Below, piece after piece: positions 12,378 to 22,799 of a stretch of 64,000 nucleotides of DNA (positions are counted from its first letter, which is position 1; each line of letters opens with the position of its first letter). This DNA comes from Rhabditoides inermis. Its lineage: Eukaryota > Nematoda > Chromadorea > Rhabditida > Rhabditidae. The notes below the pieces were generated by a model. That model was not told the origin of the DNA, ran no database searches, and worked only from the letters and a program-made list of their open reading frames with translations. The position numbers and the translations under genes were made by a program. The stretch lies in NCBI GenBank assembly GCA_963966185.1, contig CAWZYM010000396.1:372001-436000 (forward strand), given 5' to 3'.

Positions 12378-14696
12378 ATGGAGCGTACAAATATTCTGCA
12401 TTGTCAATTTCCGTCGCAAGCGAATCTGCTCGCGTGTCTGCCACTGGGACTCGATGAAGCCAACATGAAGGTAAGTATGTTCACTTTTATGTGTAGTACG
12501 CATCATATACCATTGTTAGAAACTATACATCTAATTGTAATTGCACAATCCATTTCGACCTCTTGTTCGGCAGTGATGGCAAAACACGTGCTTTTTTCTT
12601 TTTCCTTTACAATTTCATGCGTGCATGATTCGTGAAATCTAACTCATTCTCATATCGAGTTTTCGGTGTTGAATAGAGTGTTATAGGCGAGTTTCGGTCG
12701 TGCGGAGAACGAATACTCGCGTATTGTGAGCAAGTCCAGCAGTAAACTCCTCAACAACCTATGGGCACAGGTGAGTCCCTTCATTATATGCCTCGTATCC
12801 ATATCTTTCAGAAACGTATACCGGAGGAGGGCTGGGCGGACCACTCGCTGGAGCTCTTTCTCTCTTGGCTCGCCAGCCATGACACCAACAACCGCGTCGA
12901 CATGGTAAGGGTTACGGTAGCTGACATTGCTGTTGCACCAGGAGTTAGTTTGTACCGTTTGAAGTTGGTGTGCTTCAATGTTTACCGCATGCATATCAGA
13001 ATCCGCTGGGCGCCGGTGAGCGAGAGGGCCGCGTGGCGTGCGCATTCGTGCAGCGACTGCATTGCAAGTGAGCATCCTCCCTCCTTTCTCCTGGCCCTGT
13101 CCCGTTCACACTCGTTCAGTCTATCGCACGGCGTGGGCCGGTCGGGCAACCTGTGCGAGATCCAGCCCAAAGCCCTCGGCTCGTCCATGCTCTACTGTCT
13201 CGCCAACGAGTTCGCACTGCATGCCGTGCAGGAGCTGGGTGAGTGCGTCGTGATCCTTTTCCATCAATGATCCCGTTCCTCAGGCGTGTCTGCGTGTCGC
13301 GGCGCTCTCGTCACCCCGGTCGCCACTGGAATGTCGCTTATGATGTGCATGGGTGCGTGGAGGAAAGACCGGCCACGGTGAGTCACATCTCCATTCCACG
13401 ATTGAATTGGCGCATGTCGCACTTTCAGTGCGCATCGGGTGGTGTGGCTGCGGGTCGATCAGAAGAGCTGTTTCAAGAGCATCCTCGCGGCGGGGCTGGA
13501 GCCGGTGGTCGTCGACCCGGTGCGAGTCGGCGACGCGCTTGTCACCGACACTGCCGCCGTCAACAGAATCATCGAGCGCGACCCGGAGGAGGTGGGGGTT
13601 CTAGGAACTTGCGCTGTGTACGTATGCCATGACTCAGGTGTTGTGCGTGCTGTCGACGCTGTCGTGTTTCGCGCCGCGCTCGCCGGACGACATCGAGGCG
13701 ATCGCGGCGATGTGCAGGATGCACAAGGTGCCGCACCTCGTCAACAATGCCTACGGACTGCAGTCGGAGGAGTGCGTGCGAAGACTGCAGGCGGTATGCA
13801 TTATACGTTCTGTTGCTTCTTTGTATTTGATCTGTGCAGGCTCGCTCTTCGGGTCGGGTGGACGCTTTCGTGCAGTCGTTGGACAAGAACTTCCTTGTTC
13901 CCGTGGGAGGCGCTATCATCGCCACCTTCAAGCAGTCGGGCATTCAGCCAATCGCGCAGTTCTACCCAGGTGTACATAGTAATCGACTAGCATATCATGT
14001 TCTTCCTCTAGGCCGTGCGTCGTGTGTGCCGGCGCGTGATCTCGTGTTGACACTGCTCAGCCAGGGCATGAACCGACTGGTGGCGTCGTTTGAGCAGCAG
14101 CGCAAGCTCTTCCACAAGATGCGTCGGCGACTCACCGCCTGGGCCGACGACATTGGAGAGGAGGTGTACGCGGTCGAGGACAACCTCATCAGTCTCGGTA
14201 AGCATTGCGTTGTTGTTTTGCAATCAATTGTGCGTGTAGCTATGACGCTGTCGTCGATCCCGCCCGATCAGCAGACCCTCTTCGGATCGGTGCTGTTCAA
14301 CAGAGGCATCACGGGAGCGAAGTGGGAAGAAGGGGGAGATGGGAGGAGAACGTCGTGGCGTTGCAGGGTGGTGCAGTCGTCGAATCGCGTCACTGTCATC
14401 GAAGGCCACGAGTTTGTCAACTTCGGGTCGCACACGAATGATCAACACGGAGGATATCTCACCATTGCCTGCGGAGTCGGTGAGTGGGAGAGGTGTCATA
14501 AAATTTGAATGTTTCTATTCTATCGTGTTGAAAGATTAGACACTATCGATTGATAATTTCAGGAATGGGTGAGGATGAGCTAGACGAGCTATTCTCTCGT
14601 CTGTCCTCCACCTACACTCGCTTTCTTCGCAAGACGGTGAAACCAGAGGAGAGACGGGAGCGCGTCTTCCAACACTTTTCCGAGGACAGCGACTAG
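12378..14696 (+). CDS. secs-1: O-phosphoseryl-tRNA(Sec) selenium transferase (SepSecS)
   Basis: Last enzyme of selenocysteine synthesis: converts O-phosphoseryl-tRNA(Sec) plus selenophosphate to selenocysteinyl-tRNA(Sec), using pyridoxal phosphate. About ten exons read in order. The start MERTNILHCQFPSQANLLAC is followed by EEGWADHSLELFLSWLASHD, then GEREGRV and HGVGRSGNLCEIQPKALGSS, which is the conserved phosphate-binding loop. RVDQKSCFKSI and CFAPRSPDDIEAIA follow. The PLP-lysine motif DAFVQSLDKNFLVPVGGAII (about 13861-13920) is intact, and SHTNDQHGGYLTIA lies near the C-terminus. The stop is TAG at 14694-14696. The gene looks complete and functional, so this species should make at least one selenoprotein. 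No selenoprotein or tRNA-Sec gene was recognised in the window. Confidence 0.95.
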
Positions 14697-16510
14697 AGAC
14701 GGTGAGAGGGAGATGAGAAGATTAGAAGATTATTCCATCTTATTGTATGATTTCAGGTACTAACCTGTTCATTCCGCATGCAAACACTTCCCAAGTACCC
14801 TATGCATTTATGTACAGATTCGTCAGAATTTTATTTATTATAAATATTTAATTAGATTGCGTTCAGTAGTGAGTAGTGTTATTGGACGTGGAATTAGTAG
14901 TGTGGTAGAGGATCTCACATTGGCATCATCCGGCTCATTACTCGTCTGCGTATGCCCCGCGGCGCTCTTTTTCGTTTCTTCATCTGGTGATGGAATGGAA
15001 TTCGCAATCTCATTGCGAGTCTCTGTCTGTGTGTGGGAGCTCCGTTTGCGATCTCTTCTCCCTTACCTCGACCCGCCATCATCACCTTTTTCACGCGTTT
15101 ATCGTTTCCCGCTCACTATTTGTTCTTCTCCTTTTGAGGCATCTCTCTCCATTGAAATACTGACCGCCGCGAGTCACGCGCGTTTTTTCTCCGATCTGCG
15201 TGTCGGATAACCTTCTCACTCTCTTCTCCCGCGCAACTCCTTGTCTCGACTGCGGCCGCCGTAATAATACTCTTCTCACAAGCCGGAATCAGGGGCCCGC
15301 CGCATAATTGGCATATTTGCATATCCCTCACTCTCCTCTTGTTGTGGTGCGCTGCCTCTGCGTGTGTCTGACCGGGACGGCGAATGCAAACATTTCGGAC
15401 TCTCGATTTCACACTCGCTGAGTGAGCGAGAGAGAGAGGGAGAGTAGTGAGTGAGCGGTGAATGCGGGCCGACTACTGTACACGACCCGCCCGCCTCTGC
15501 AATGCATACCGCCGGCGCGAATCACTCTCGCCGTTGCATCTTGCATCTCCTATTCATATCGGATCACATATTCCAGAGGATGCAACATCCGCCCGCCCGC
15601 ACGCTGCGAGTCGTTGTTGTGACTCTCGCATTTCCCCTCACACTGCGTCCTGATTAGTGTGGTTCTCGTGTTTCATCTCCGACTCGGATGTACTGCTGCG
15701 AGAAAGAAAGAGATAGAGAGTGGCCTTGTCCCCCTCTGCACTCCTTTCATAGCCACCTCCTCTGAAATTGACATGCAATTATTGCGGCCCATGTTTCTTT
15801 TGCGTTTCGCGATTTGAGGGCGCTCGCGCATGTTTGAAAGACTCGCCTCTTTTGACGCCGCTTGCCTACAATGGTTGGCTAGCACCCGCTAATAAATAAT
15901 ACAACTCTCCTCCTCCCCGTCTCTTTTCGTGGAGTGAGTGAGAGAAACACGAATTCCTCTTTTTATCCTTCCGGCAGCCTGAGTTTAGCAGGCGTTCCAC
16001 GCAAAAAAATAAGCGTCGTTGAGTTCAATCAAGTCTGCATTGTGGTGGGATGGTTCAGGCATATAGGAGAGGCGGACTCGCTATTGTCTCCACCCCACCC
16101 GATCTCTCGAGCAGCATTTTGCATTTCTGAACAGACAAATCGCTGTGTCGTTCTGGCTCTGCAGCTCTCAAAAACACCTTCATTTGCGTTCCTACGTATT
16201 CACTCCCCTCCTATGTCTCTCTTTCGACCGATTTTTTTTCGGTATACACACCATCTCTTCACTCTTTCAATCATTTATTAATTACTGTTTTGGGTGTTTT
16301 GCTACGAGATTTGTGTATTCGGGACGAATTTCGGAATCTCGTCCCGAAACACGGCATATGATGTTGTGATTCAGAGTGTTTATTCTCCGCTTGGTCGCCT
16401 CTATTTTGATAGCCTTGTGTCCGCCCAGCGGATTTCAATATAGATAGGGATGGGCATCATGATCACACTGTGTCTCACATGCATATGTATTGTGTACAGT
16501 AGAGTGCCGG

Positions 16511-16513
<3 letters not shown>

Positions 16514-16566
<53 letters not shown>
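16514..16566. repeat. (GA)n microsatellite
   Basis: About 26 GA units in the gene-poor region, followed 20 bases later by a short CT tract that could pair with it. Confidence 0.95.
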
Positions 16567-16569
<3 letters not shown>

Positions 16570-16860
16570 CACTTACCTGCCGTCGCTCTCTCTCTCTCTC
16601 TCTATCTCGGATCCGCCCTTCCTTCCACTTGACTCGGCTGTAACCGATTCGCTGATATCCCCCGCTGATCCCATCTATCCGGAGGGATGCACGATCCCGC
16701 CCTTTCCTCATACATTCACTCCATTTCTCTGTTGCAAGTCACGGCGTATTTTCTCTGCGTTGTATTTTTCAGTTTTCTGTAATTCCACGTACAATCGTGC
16801 TGTCGATTGTTTGTAGATGGATTGTTTTCGATTCACATTTGCTCTTCTTGAGAAAGCGAG

Positions 16861-16863
<3 letters not shown>

Positions 16864-16895
<32 letters not shown>
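16864..16895. repeat. (GA)n microsatellite
   Basis: About 16 GA units in the gene-poor region. Confidence 0.9.
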
Positions 16896-16897
<2 letters not shown>

Positions 16898-18856
16898 TGC
16901 CTTCTCGAGACAGCACAACTTACGGGGAAGGAACTGGTTCTCTTGTCCGGCACGGGCAGGTAATGTGTGTGGCGGATGCGCCCTTTTTCTCCGGGGGAAA
17001 GAGGTATGGCAGGGCAGATCGAATGCCTGATAGCCTCTCCTCTCTTCAACCTCATCTATCCCGATCCGATGAATAGAATTTGAAACTCGCTTCTCTCATT
17101 CCATCTTTCTATTTGGATCCACTCTCCTGATCGCTCAGCTCTGTGCACACACCCAACACACATTCTCCCACACTCACTCCCGGGCTGGTTCACTCACTGT
17201 CTCTCGCTCACCGCGCCTCTCTTATCAAAGTGATGATCCGTGTTCCGCGCGCGTCCGCCGCAGACGCGGAGTGGGATAATGAGGAGAGAGGGGGGAGGAG
17301 AGACGCACAGCCGACTTCCTTTGAAAACCTCTCAAGGTGAAATAATGAAGTGTGGTGCAGATCGAACCAGTTATTCCCACAAAGCGCTTTGTCCTCGCCT
17401 CCGACGCGTTTCAAAGTCGATCCCAGCATAGCGGTACGCGCCCGCGCGCGTTCCTTTCCTGGAGTCACATAGGACAAGGTCACATCTCTCTTTCCATCTC
17501 TCTCTTTCCACTGGTCATCGCGACACGTGATCGTAGCGGCTCGCATCGCGCCGCCACATCTTCTACGATCGCTCGCTGTTTTGCTTTTCTCAAATCGCAA
17601 CCGGTTCGACGCGGGCAAGTGTCTTCGCCCCATTCTCCGCCCTTCCTAATCGGTAATAGCCGAATGACGCATCGGAACAGCCGAGTGGTGTGGAGGAGAG
17701 AGAAGTACACTTCTTCATCTCTGCCCCATCAACCCATCATCTCGCCCCGCAGCCTTTCCTTCCATTCTGTCGCGCGCTCACTCTTTCCAGCCCCGTTTCT
17801 GGGCCATTCGAGTCAAGTTATGCAAATTGTGTTGTGTCGTCGACTATGCTGGGCGCTACATTCAAACGCGTCGACCCCAATGTCTCACTTCCTCACCTGC
17901 TCACCCTCATCCATCTCTCTGGATGCTTTCTCCAGCTCATCCACCTGCTCCTGTTCCTTTTTTTCTTCGCCACGCGACAACTGCACACATCCACAACACT
18001 TGAACGCGAGCGATAATTGCGTGTCGGTGTTGACCCAAAATCCTCGCAGCCGCCGATCGGCGACGTCGATTTTGTGTTCGATTGCGCGTTTCGTGCGGAC
18101 ACCAGCGGTAATTGTGTATGATTCGAGGTTGGAAAGTGAAAGGCGCGAGCGAGTGAAAGCAAGGAGGACAGTCTGCTCCCTTTTCTATTTTCATCTCTTC
18201 AATTCTGCATCTCTATAGTGAGACATTGGAATGTTACATTAGCTCATGTTGTTTGAAACCGCCGAGTGGATTGATCGGAGATGTTATAAGAAGGTTGTCC
18301 GAACTGATTACTGATGTGCCATATATTCTCTCTCCGTGCCTGTATTCATGATCAGTCATAAACCTTTTCGGGACCATGAGTTGCCCTCTTGCCCCTGTCA
18401 TCACTAAGAATACACCACACCTACAGTCTGTCTTCACCGTACTCTCTTGGCAAAAAGATCCATTGTTCACCGACTGCTTCGCTTCTCTTTCTAATTTCAT
18501 TACATCATTACATGATTCACTGTCGATTTCCCATTTCTGTTTTGTCTTCTTACCATCACACAATATCATCTGCGACGGTTGGAGTGACTGTTGCGCAGAC
18601 TCTGGCTACATTGTAAATCACTTTAGGGCTCACTGACTGCCCTAGATCGCTTTTTTCTGCCTCTCGTGATTGGTAATTGTGGAGAGTCGTATACGCCGGT
18701 TCCGCTTACTTACCTTCTCGCAGCATCTATCTGTTGTCTCTCTCTAACCTTCGTCGCAGGGGGATGATCCTTTGATTTGCCCCTGCCGCCTCCGCGCAAA
18801 CACTCCTCCCCGCATGTTCGCTGTGGTTGTTCATGCAATACAAATTGACAGTGCAG

Positions 18857-19249
18857 ATGCGTGTTGTGCTGTTGGCGTGTCTGTCGTGTGCTGCCGCCGT
18901 CTCCCTTCCGGGACCGCCCGTCTTCGCAGCCACTCCCCACTATCCCGCCGTATGCTACCTCCCTCCCGACTCGGCTCTCTGTGAGGATAGCAACGCCCTG
19001 CCCGCGCCCCATCCCGATCTACTCACCAGGTACGCCAGAAGCTCTCTCTCTTTCTCTCTCTCTCTATCCCCCTCTCTCTCTCTCTCCCCCCTCTCTCTCA
19101 TTTATACGATCCCTCATCCACTCTCATTTAGGTACTACTTCGACTCGGCCACAGAGCAGTGTTATCCATTCGGAGTGCAGCAGTGTGGGGGCAATGAGAA
19201 CCGCTTCTCCAGTCGGTCCGAATGCGAGCAGTTCTGTCGCCTCAACTGA
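18857..19249 (+). CDS. Secreted single-domain Kunitz-type protein
   Basis: Two exons, 18857-19029 and 19132-19249. The chosen start gives MRVVLLACLSCAAAVS, a good signal peptide; an upstream in-frame ATG at 18833 would extend it. The mature protein has six cysteines in the order C-x8-C-x25-C-x7-C-x12-C-x3-C. The last three intervals are those of a BPTI/Kunitz fold, with YYFDSATEQCYPF and GGNENRFSS matching the family. The C2-C3 interval is about ten residues longer than usual because of a proline-rich insert. It is likely a secreted serine-protease-inhibitor-like protein; inhibitory activity is not shown. A pyrimidine-rich intron separates the exons. AATAAA follows at 19321. Confidence 0.8.
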   Translation: MRVVLLACLSCAAAVSLPGPPVFAATPHYPAVCYLPPDSALCEDSNALPAPHPDLLTRYARSSLSFSLSLSPSLSLSPLSLIYTIPHPLSFRYYFDSATEQCYPFGVQQCGGNENRFSSRSECEQFCRLN

Positions 19250-19320
19250 TCCATCCACTGGTACCAGCCACATACACGGGTCCTATCTCTCCCCCAAACA
19301 CTCTGTGATACACATGTACA

Positions 19321-19326
19321 AATAAA
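19321..19326 (+). terminator. AATAAA poly(A) signal of the Kunitz gene
   Basis: Canonical hexamer 72 bases after the Kunitz stop codon. The convergent TMEM258 gene ends about 240 bases further on. Confidence 0.7.
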
Positions 19327-19565
19327 GAATTTCCTTATAAGCCTCCCACTTGCAAAACTGTCGACTCGCAACCAAAAAAGCTTATTATCCTCATCATCAC
19401 TGCAACTCGCAGTCGGAAAACAAATACACGCAAATAACAACTTGGGGAATAACTTACGAACCCATAAAACAGTGATAAGTTAAAGGATCGGGGGGCTAAA
19501 ACTATAAATAGGACGGGGATGTAGAGGGTGATCACAGTGAGGGGGCGGCGCTTGTGTGGGCGGGT

Positions 19566-19847
19566 CTAAACGTAGATGCCGACCCAGAGCATGAGGAAGA
19601 CTGCGCCAAAGCCGAGGAAGAGGGCGGCGACGGCAGCCATGCCCAGCTCGCGGAACAGGTTGCGAGAGTACTTGGTCGACGTCACCTGGAGATGAGGGGT
19701 GAGAGGATGCGAGGGCTGGATATGTACCTGGAAGACGAAAAACCAGGCCATGAAGAGGAGTCCGAGTCCTCCGAGGGTGATAGTCAGCTGGGGGAACATG
19801 GACGGGCTCACGGGGCCCTCGAAGCGAGACATCTTCGAAACGTCCAT
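19566..19847 (-). CDS. tmem-258: TMEM258 (oligosaccharyltransferase subunit)
   Basis: Small two-pass ER membrane protein, a subunit of the STT3A oligosaccharyltransferase for N-glycosylation. The predicted protein of 79 residues equals the human length. It starts MDVSKMSRFEGPVSPSMFP and contains VTSTKYSRNLFRELG; it ends LFLGFGAVFLMLWVGIYV, nearly identical to the family C-terminus. Exon 1 is 19847-19728 and exon 2 19685-19566. They are separated by a 42-base intron (GT at 19727, AG at 19687) that is a multiple of three and has no stop codon. A TTTCAG acceptor lies just upstream of the start, compatible with trans-splicing. It lies 536 bases downstream of SERINC on the same strand. Confidence 0.95.
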   Translation of the reverse strand: MDVSKMSRFEGPVSPSMFPQLTITLGGLGLLFMAWFFVFQVHIQPSHPLTPHLQVTSTKYSRNLFRELGMAAVAALFLGFGAVFLMLWVGIYV

Positions 19848-19987
19848 TGCTACCACTACAACCCTGAAACTCGAGATTAGACAAAGCGCAACGGCAAAGC
19901 ATTAGAATCGAGATAGCGAAGCTCGTTTCAAACGAGTACAGGTAACACATAACACAACAAAAACAATTATAGCCTTCTACTGGAACG

Positions 19988-19993
19988 TTTATT
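19988..19993 (-). terminator. AATAAA on minus strand, between SERINC and TMEM258
   Basis: On the minus strand this is AATAAA. It lies about 390 bases after the SERINC stop and about 140 bases before the TMEM258 start. The spacing fits 3' end formation of SERINC followed by trans-splicing to TMEM258, as in nematode operons. Confidence 0.5.
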
Positions 19994-20382
19994 CACAGCA
20001 CGTGCACGGACGGGGAAAGATAAAGAATCAGTAAGCAGCAAATCAGTATATCTACAATGTGTACAGACTATCAGCTCGTATTATAATACAATTACAAATC
20101 AAAGAATCCAGTAGTAGTTGAGTCAAAGTATAGAGAGACTATGGGGAGGAAAACAGCATAGCCATCGTCAGATCAAAGAGAACAAACACAATCAATTCTG
20201 TACAGGTGGGAAAATTGAAAGGAGCTCAATACAAAGTTCAGCAAATCAGTATGTGATAGGCGGTACTGGATAGGATAGAATGACTTATACACACAACACT
20301 CATCGAGTCGACAATATGCAAGGGGGCGCACTCACCGTACACGTGATTCATTTGACGCACCGCGTCTTCTCCGCATATCTCC

Positions 20383-22283
20383 TCAGAAGTCCCTGTCGGG
20401 GAAGAGAGCGGGAGCGACCAGAGTCCAGCCATACAGCGCAATCGCCATCCACGAAGAGATCATCTTCACCCACACCGACGCCATGTTACTGTTGAGATGG
20501 CTGAGGTCGTTGTCGGGCCTGCAACGAGAGCGGTGAATGATTGGGTCGAGAAGTTCGGAGAGCGTACTCACTTGTACCAGCTGGTGAGCGTCATCATGAC
20601 GTAGAGGGAGGCGAGGCCGAACATGAAGTGGAAGAACGAATACGAGTACGCCACTCCGTCCGTCTCGTTGTCCCATGCCTTGCCGCGCTCGCCAGACTCC
20701 GCGTCATCTATAATGAACGAGATGTCAGTGTGTAGGATGTAGACGACCCCAAGTGCACAACATAACCATGCCGAGACAGAGACGGGTGCAAAGCAGGTGC
20801 AGAAAGGACACGGTTTTGGGACATGGTCAGTTGATGCACACATGCACTAGGACTAAGCTCACACCCGCCTCTCCCCCAACTATAGGCTAGTTCCCAAACC
20901 GCACGAGGACAGACACACACCCTGATCATTGACAATGGCGTCGCGAGACCCACTCAGTTCCATGCCCTCCTCGCCGCCGCCAGTGATCTTGCCAAGAGAC
21001 GTGTTCGTAGAGTTGCGGATCGACGCGTACAGCAGACACAGGAACCACATCACCAGAGAGATGATCGACTGAGCCGGCAGGGGAGTGCCATACGACTGAA
21101 AGATCATTACGACGTTAGTCCGTCAACTTTTTCCTCGCTTCATACGCACCTCGTCCTCTCCAGTGGGTCCGGTCGTGTTTGTGAAGACCGAGATGAGCGA
21201 GGGGTTGCACTGCTTGTCGGGGTTGTTGACGAGAGCGGCCCACGTGAGGTACATGACGTATCCCGTGATGAAGGCCGACTGGAGCAGACCCGAGCGGGGC
21301 ATGCGCTCCTGCACCTGCGGCAGGATCGACACCACCGACACGCCCACGCACAGAATAATGTTGAACGAGATGAAGAACTTGGGCAGGTAGCAGTCGCCTC
21401 CGGTCGTGTAGATGGTGAACATAACAATGGCGGCCGCCAGCGCCAGACCAAACCCTCCGAAAGTGAAAGCGAGCAGACCAGCGTAGCACGAACGAGACTC
21501 AGTCTCCTCGTATCTGCAACAAGCGATTTGATTTGAAGATGTGTAGATTGTGGATGTGCGTGTAGCTTACCTCTCCATCCATCCCTCGGCAAGTCCATGG
21601 GCAAAGTCGACGATGAGGATGAGCTGGATGAGAATGAACAGGAAACCGCCCACCAGTCCAATCCACATCAGTGCTAAACACACATCATTACCAAGGCTGA
21701 CATGGAAAAAAATACTTACGAGTAGAGATGTTCTCCGAGCGAATGTAGAAGAATCCAACAGTGAGGCCGATGAGGAGAAGGTACTTGATTCCCCTGAACA
21801 CTCACACAGTTAGCTCGTTTCCAATGTTGCGATTACCAACCAGAATCCATTCTGTATAGATGATCTGCCATCGCGACTCGACTTGACGCCGAACATGAGA
21901 AGACCAAATAGGAAGAAGAACGAGGCCATGGCGGCGCAGAGACGGTACACGGCCTGGAAGCCCGTGGCCCGTTGGCAGTTGATCCCCGCCACCTGCGACA
22001 GACCCTCGCAGAACCAGTTCGACTACAAAACAGACATTTCAAATACAATAGTGAAATAATAAAACTCACGTGAGCGAGCTTCGCCTGGATGCCGGGTGCG
22101 AGCATCAGACACGCGACGAACGTACCTACGAACAGCATCAGAGCGTACCTAAACAAGCATAGATGAATACAAATGAATCCATATAATCGATACTCACATG
22201 ATTCTGGTGGTGGTAGAGTTGCGGGCCGAAGGGCACGCAGCGCAGCACAGAGAGCATGCCGTGCTACCGAAACAGCACGCCAT
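20383..22283 (-). CDS. SERINC / TMS1 serine incorporator family membrane protein
   Basis: Multi-pass membrane protein of the serine incorporator family, linked to serine-lipid handling and phospholipid scrambling. About nine exons join on the minus strand. The N-terminus is [19 protein letters not shown], the conserved cysteine-rich SERINC start. Next come [62 protein letters not shown] and [10 protein letters not shown]. The C-terminus is [19 protein letters not shown] then LTSWYKPD and ALFPDRDF, ending TGA at 20383-20385. All family landmarks are present in order, so the gene looks complete. A TTTTTCAG acceptor abuts the ATG, suggesting either trans-splicing or a 5'UTR intron. The MITE at 22370 sits less than 100 bases upstream of the start. 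Confidence 0.95.
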
Positions 22284-22369
22284 CTGAAAAACGACAGAAA
22301 TGACATACTCATGTTTCGGATCAACACATCATGTGACAAAAGATTGGGAATGAAGGGATTCTGCTTCTA

Positions 22370-22783
22370 CAGTAAAGCAGCTATTAAGCAGCTATTAAGT
22401 TCCCAAAAATACAAAAAATAATGTGAAATATATGTCAAAAAATACCGAAAAATGTCTAAAAATGCGAAATAAAATGTCAAAAAATATTGTAAATTTTTAC
22501 AATTTTCGCGCGCCCCATTGCCAAAATGTCGAAAAATACGAAAAAATGTATTTTTGGAAATTTTGTCATTTTTTGAACTTAATAGCTGCTTTAAGTTCAA
22601 AAAAATACAAAAAATAATGTGAAATAAATGTCAAAAAATACCGAAAAATGCGAAAGAAAATGTCAAAAAATATTGTAATTTTTTTACAATTTTCGCGCGC
22701 CCCATTGCCAAAATGTCGAAAAATACGAAAAAATGTATTTTTGGAAATTTTGTCATTTTTTGAACTTAATAGCTGCTTTACTG
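22370..22783. mobile_element. MITE-like element with internal tandem duplication
   Basis: The left end (22374-22394, agtaaagcagctattaa plus a partial repeat) and the right end (about 22761-22782, gaacttaatagctgctttact) are inverted copies of about 21 bases. Inside, an AT-rich unit of about 190 bases occurs twice in tandem (about 22394-22592 and 22593-22782). Each unit has the same GC-rich island cgcgcgccccattgccaaaa. There is no coding capacity. No clear target-site duplication is seen, so the transposon class is uncertain. Confidence 0.7.
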
Positions 22784-22799
22784 CGATCTTTAGAACAAG

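Larger units (their letters stand above)
14697..18856. other. 4.2-kb gene-poor region
   Basis: No convincing exon was found in this long stretch. It contains two GA microsatellites (16514-16566 and 16864-16895) and pyrimidine-rich patches. Open frames here have poor codon composition and no matching splice sites. It could hold regulatory DNA for SepSecS or for the Kunitz gene, or an unrecognised non-coding transcript. Confidence 0.45.

Noticed and set aside
18234..18569. 111-residue minus-strand open frame
   Set aside because: No splice or start context, AT-rich third positions unlike real genes here, no recognisable motif, and no signal peptide. Possible but not supportable.
22370..22783. 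CRISPR-like or structural RNA interpretation of the two repeated units
   Set aside because: Only two units with long AT-rich bodies and inverted ends in a nematode genome; a MITE explains it better.
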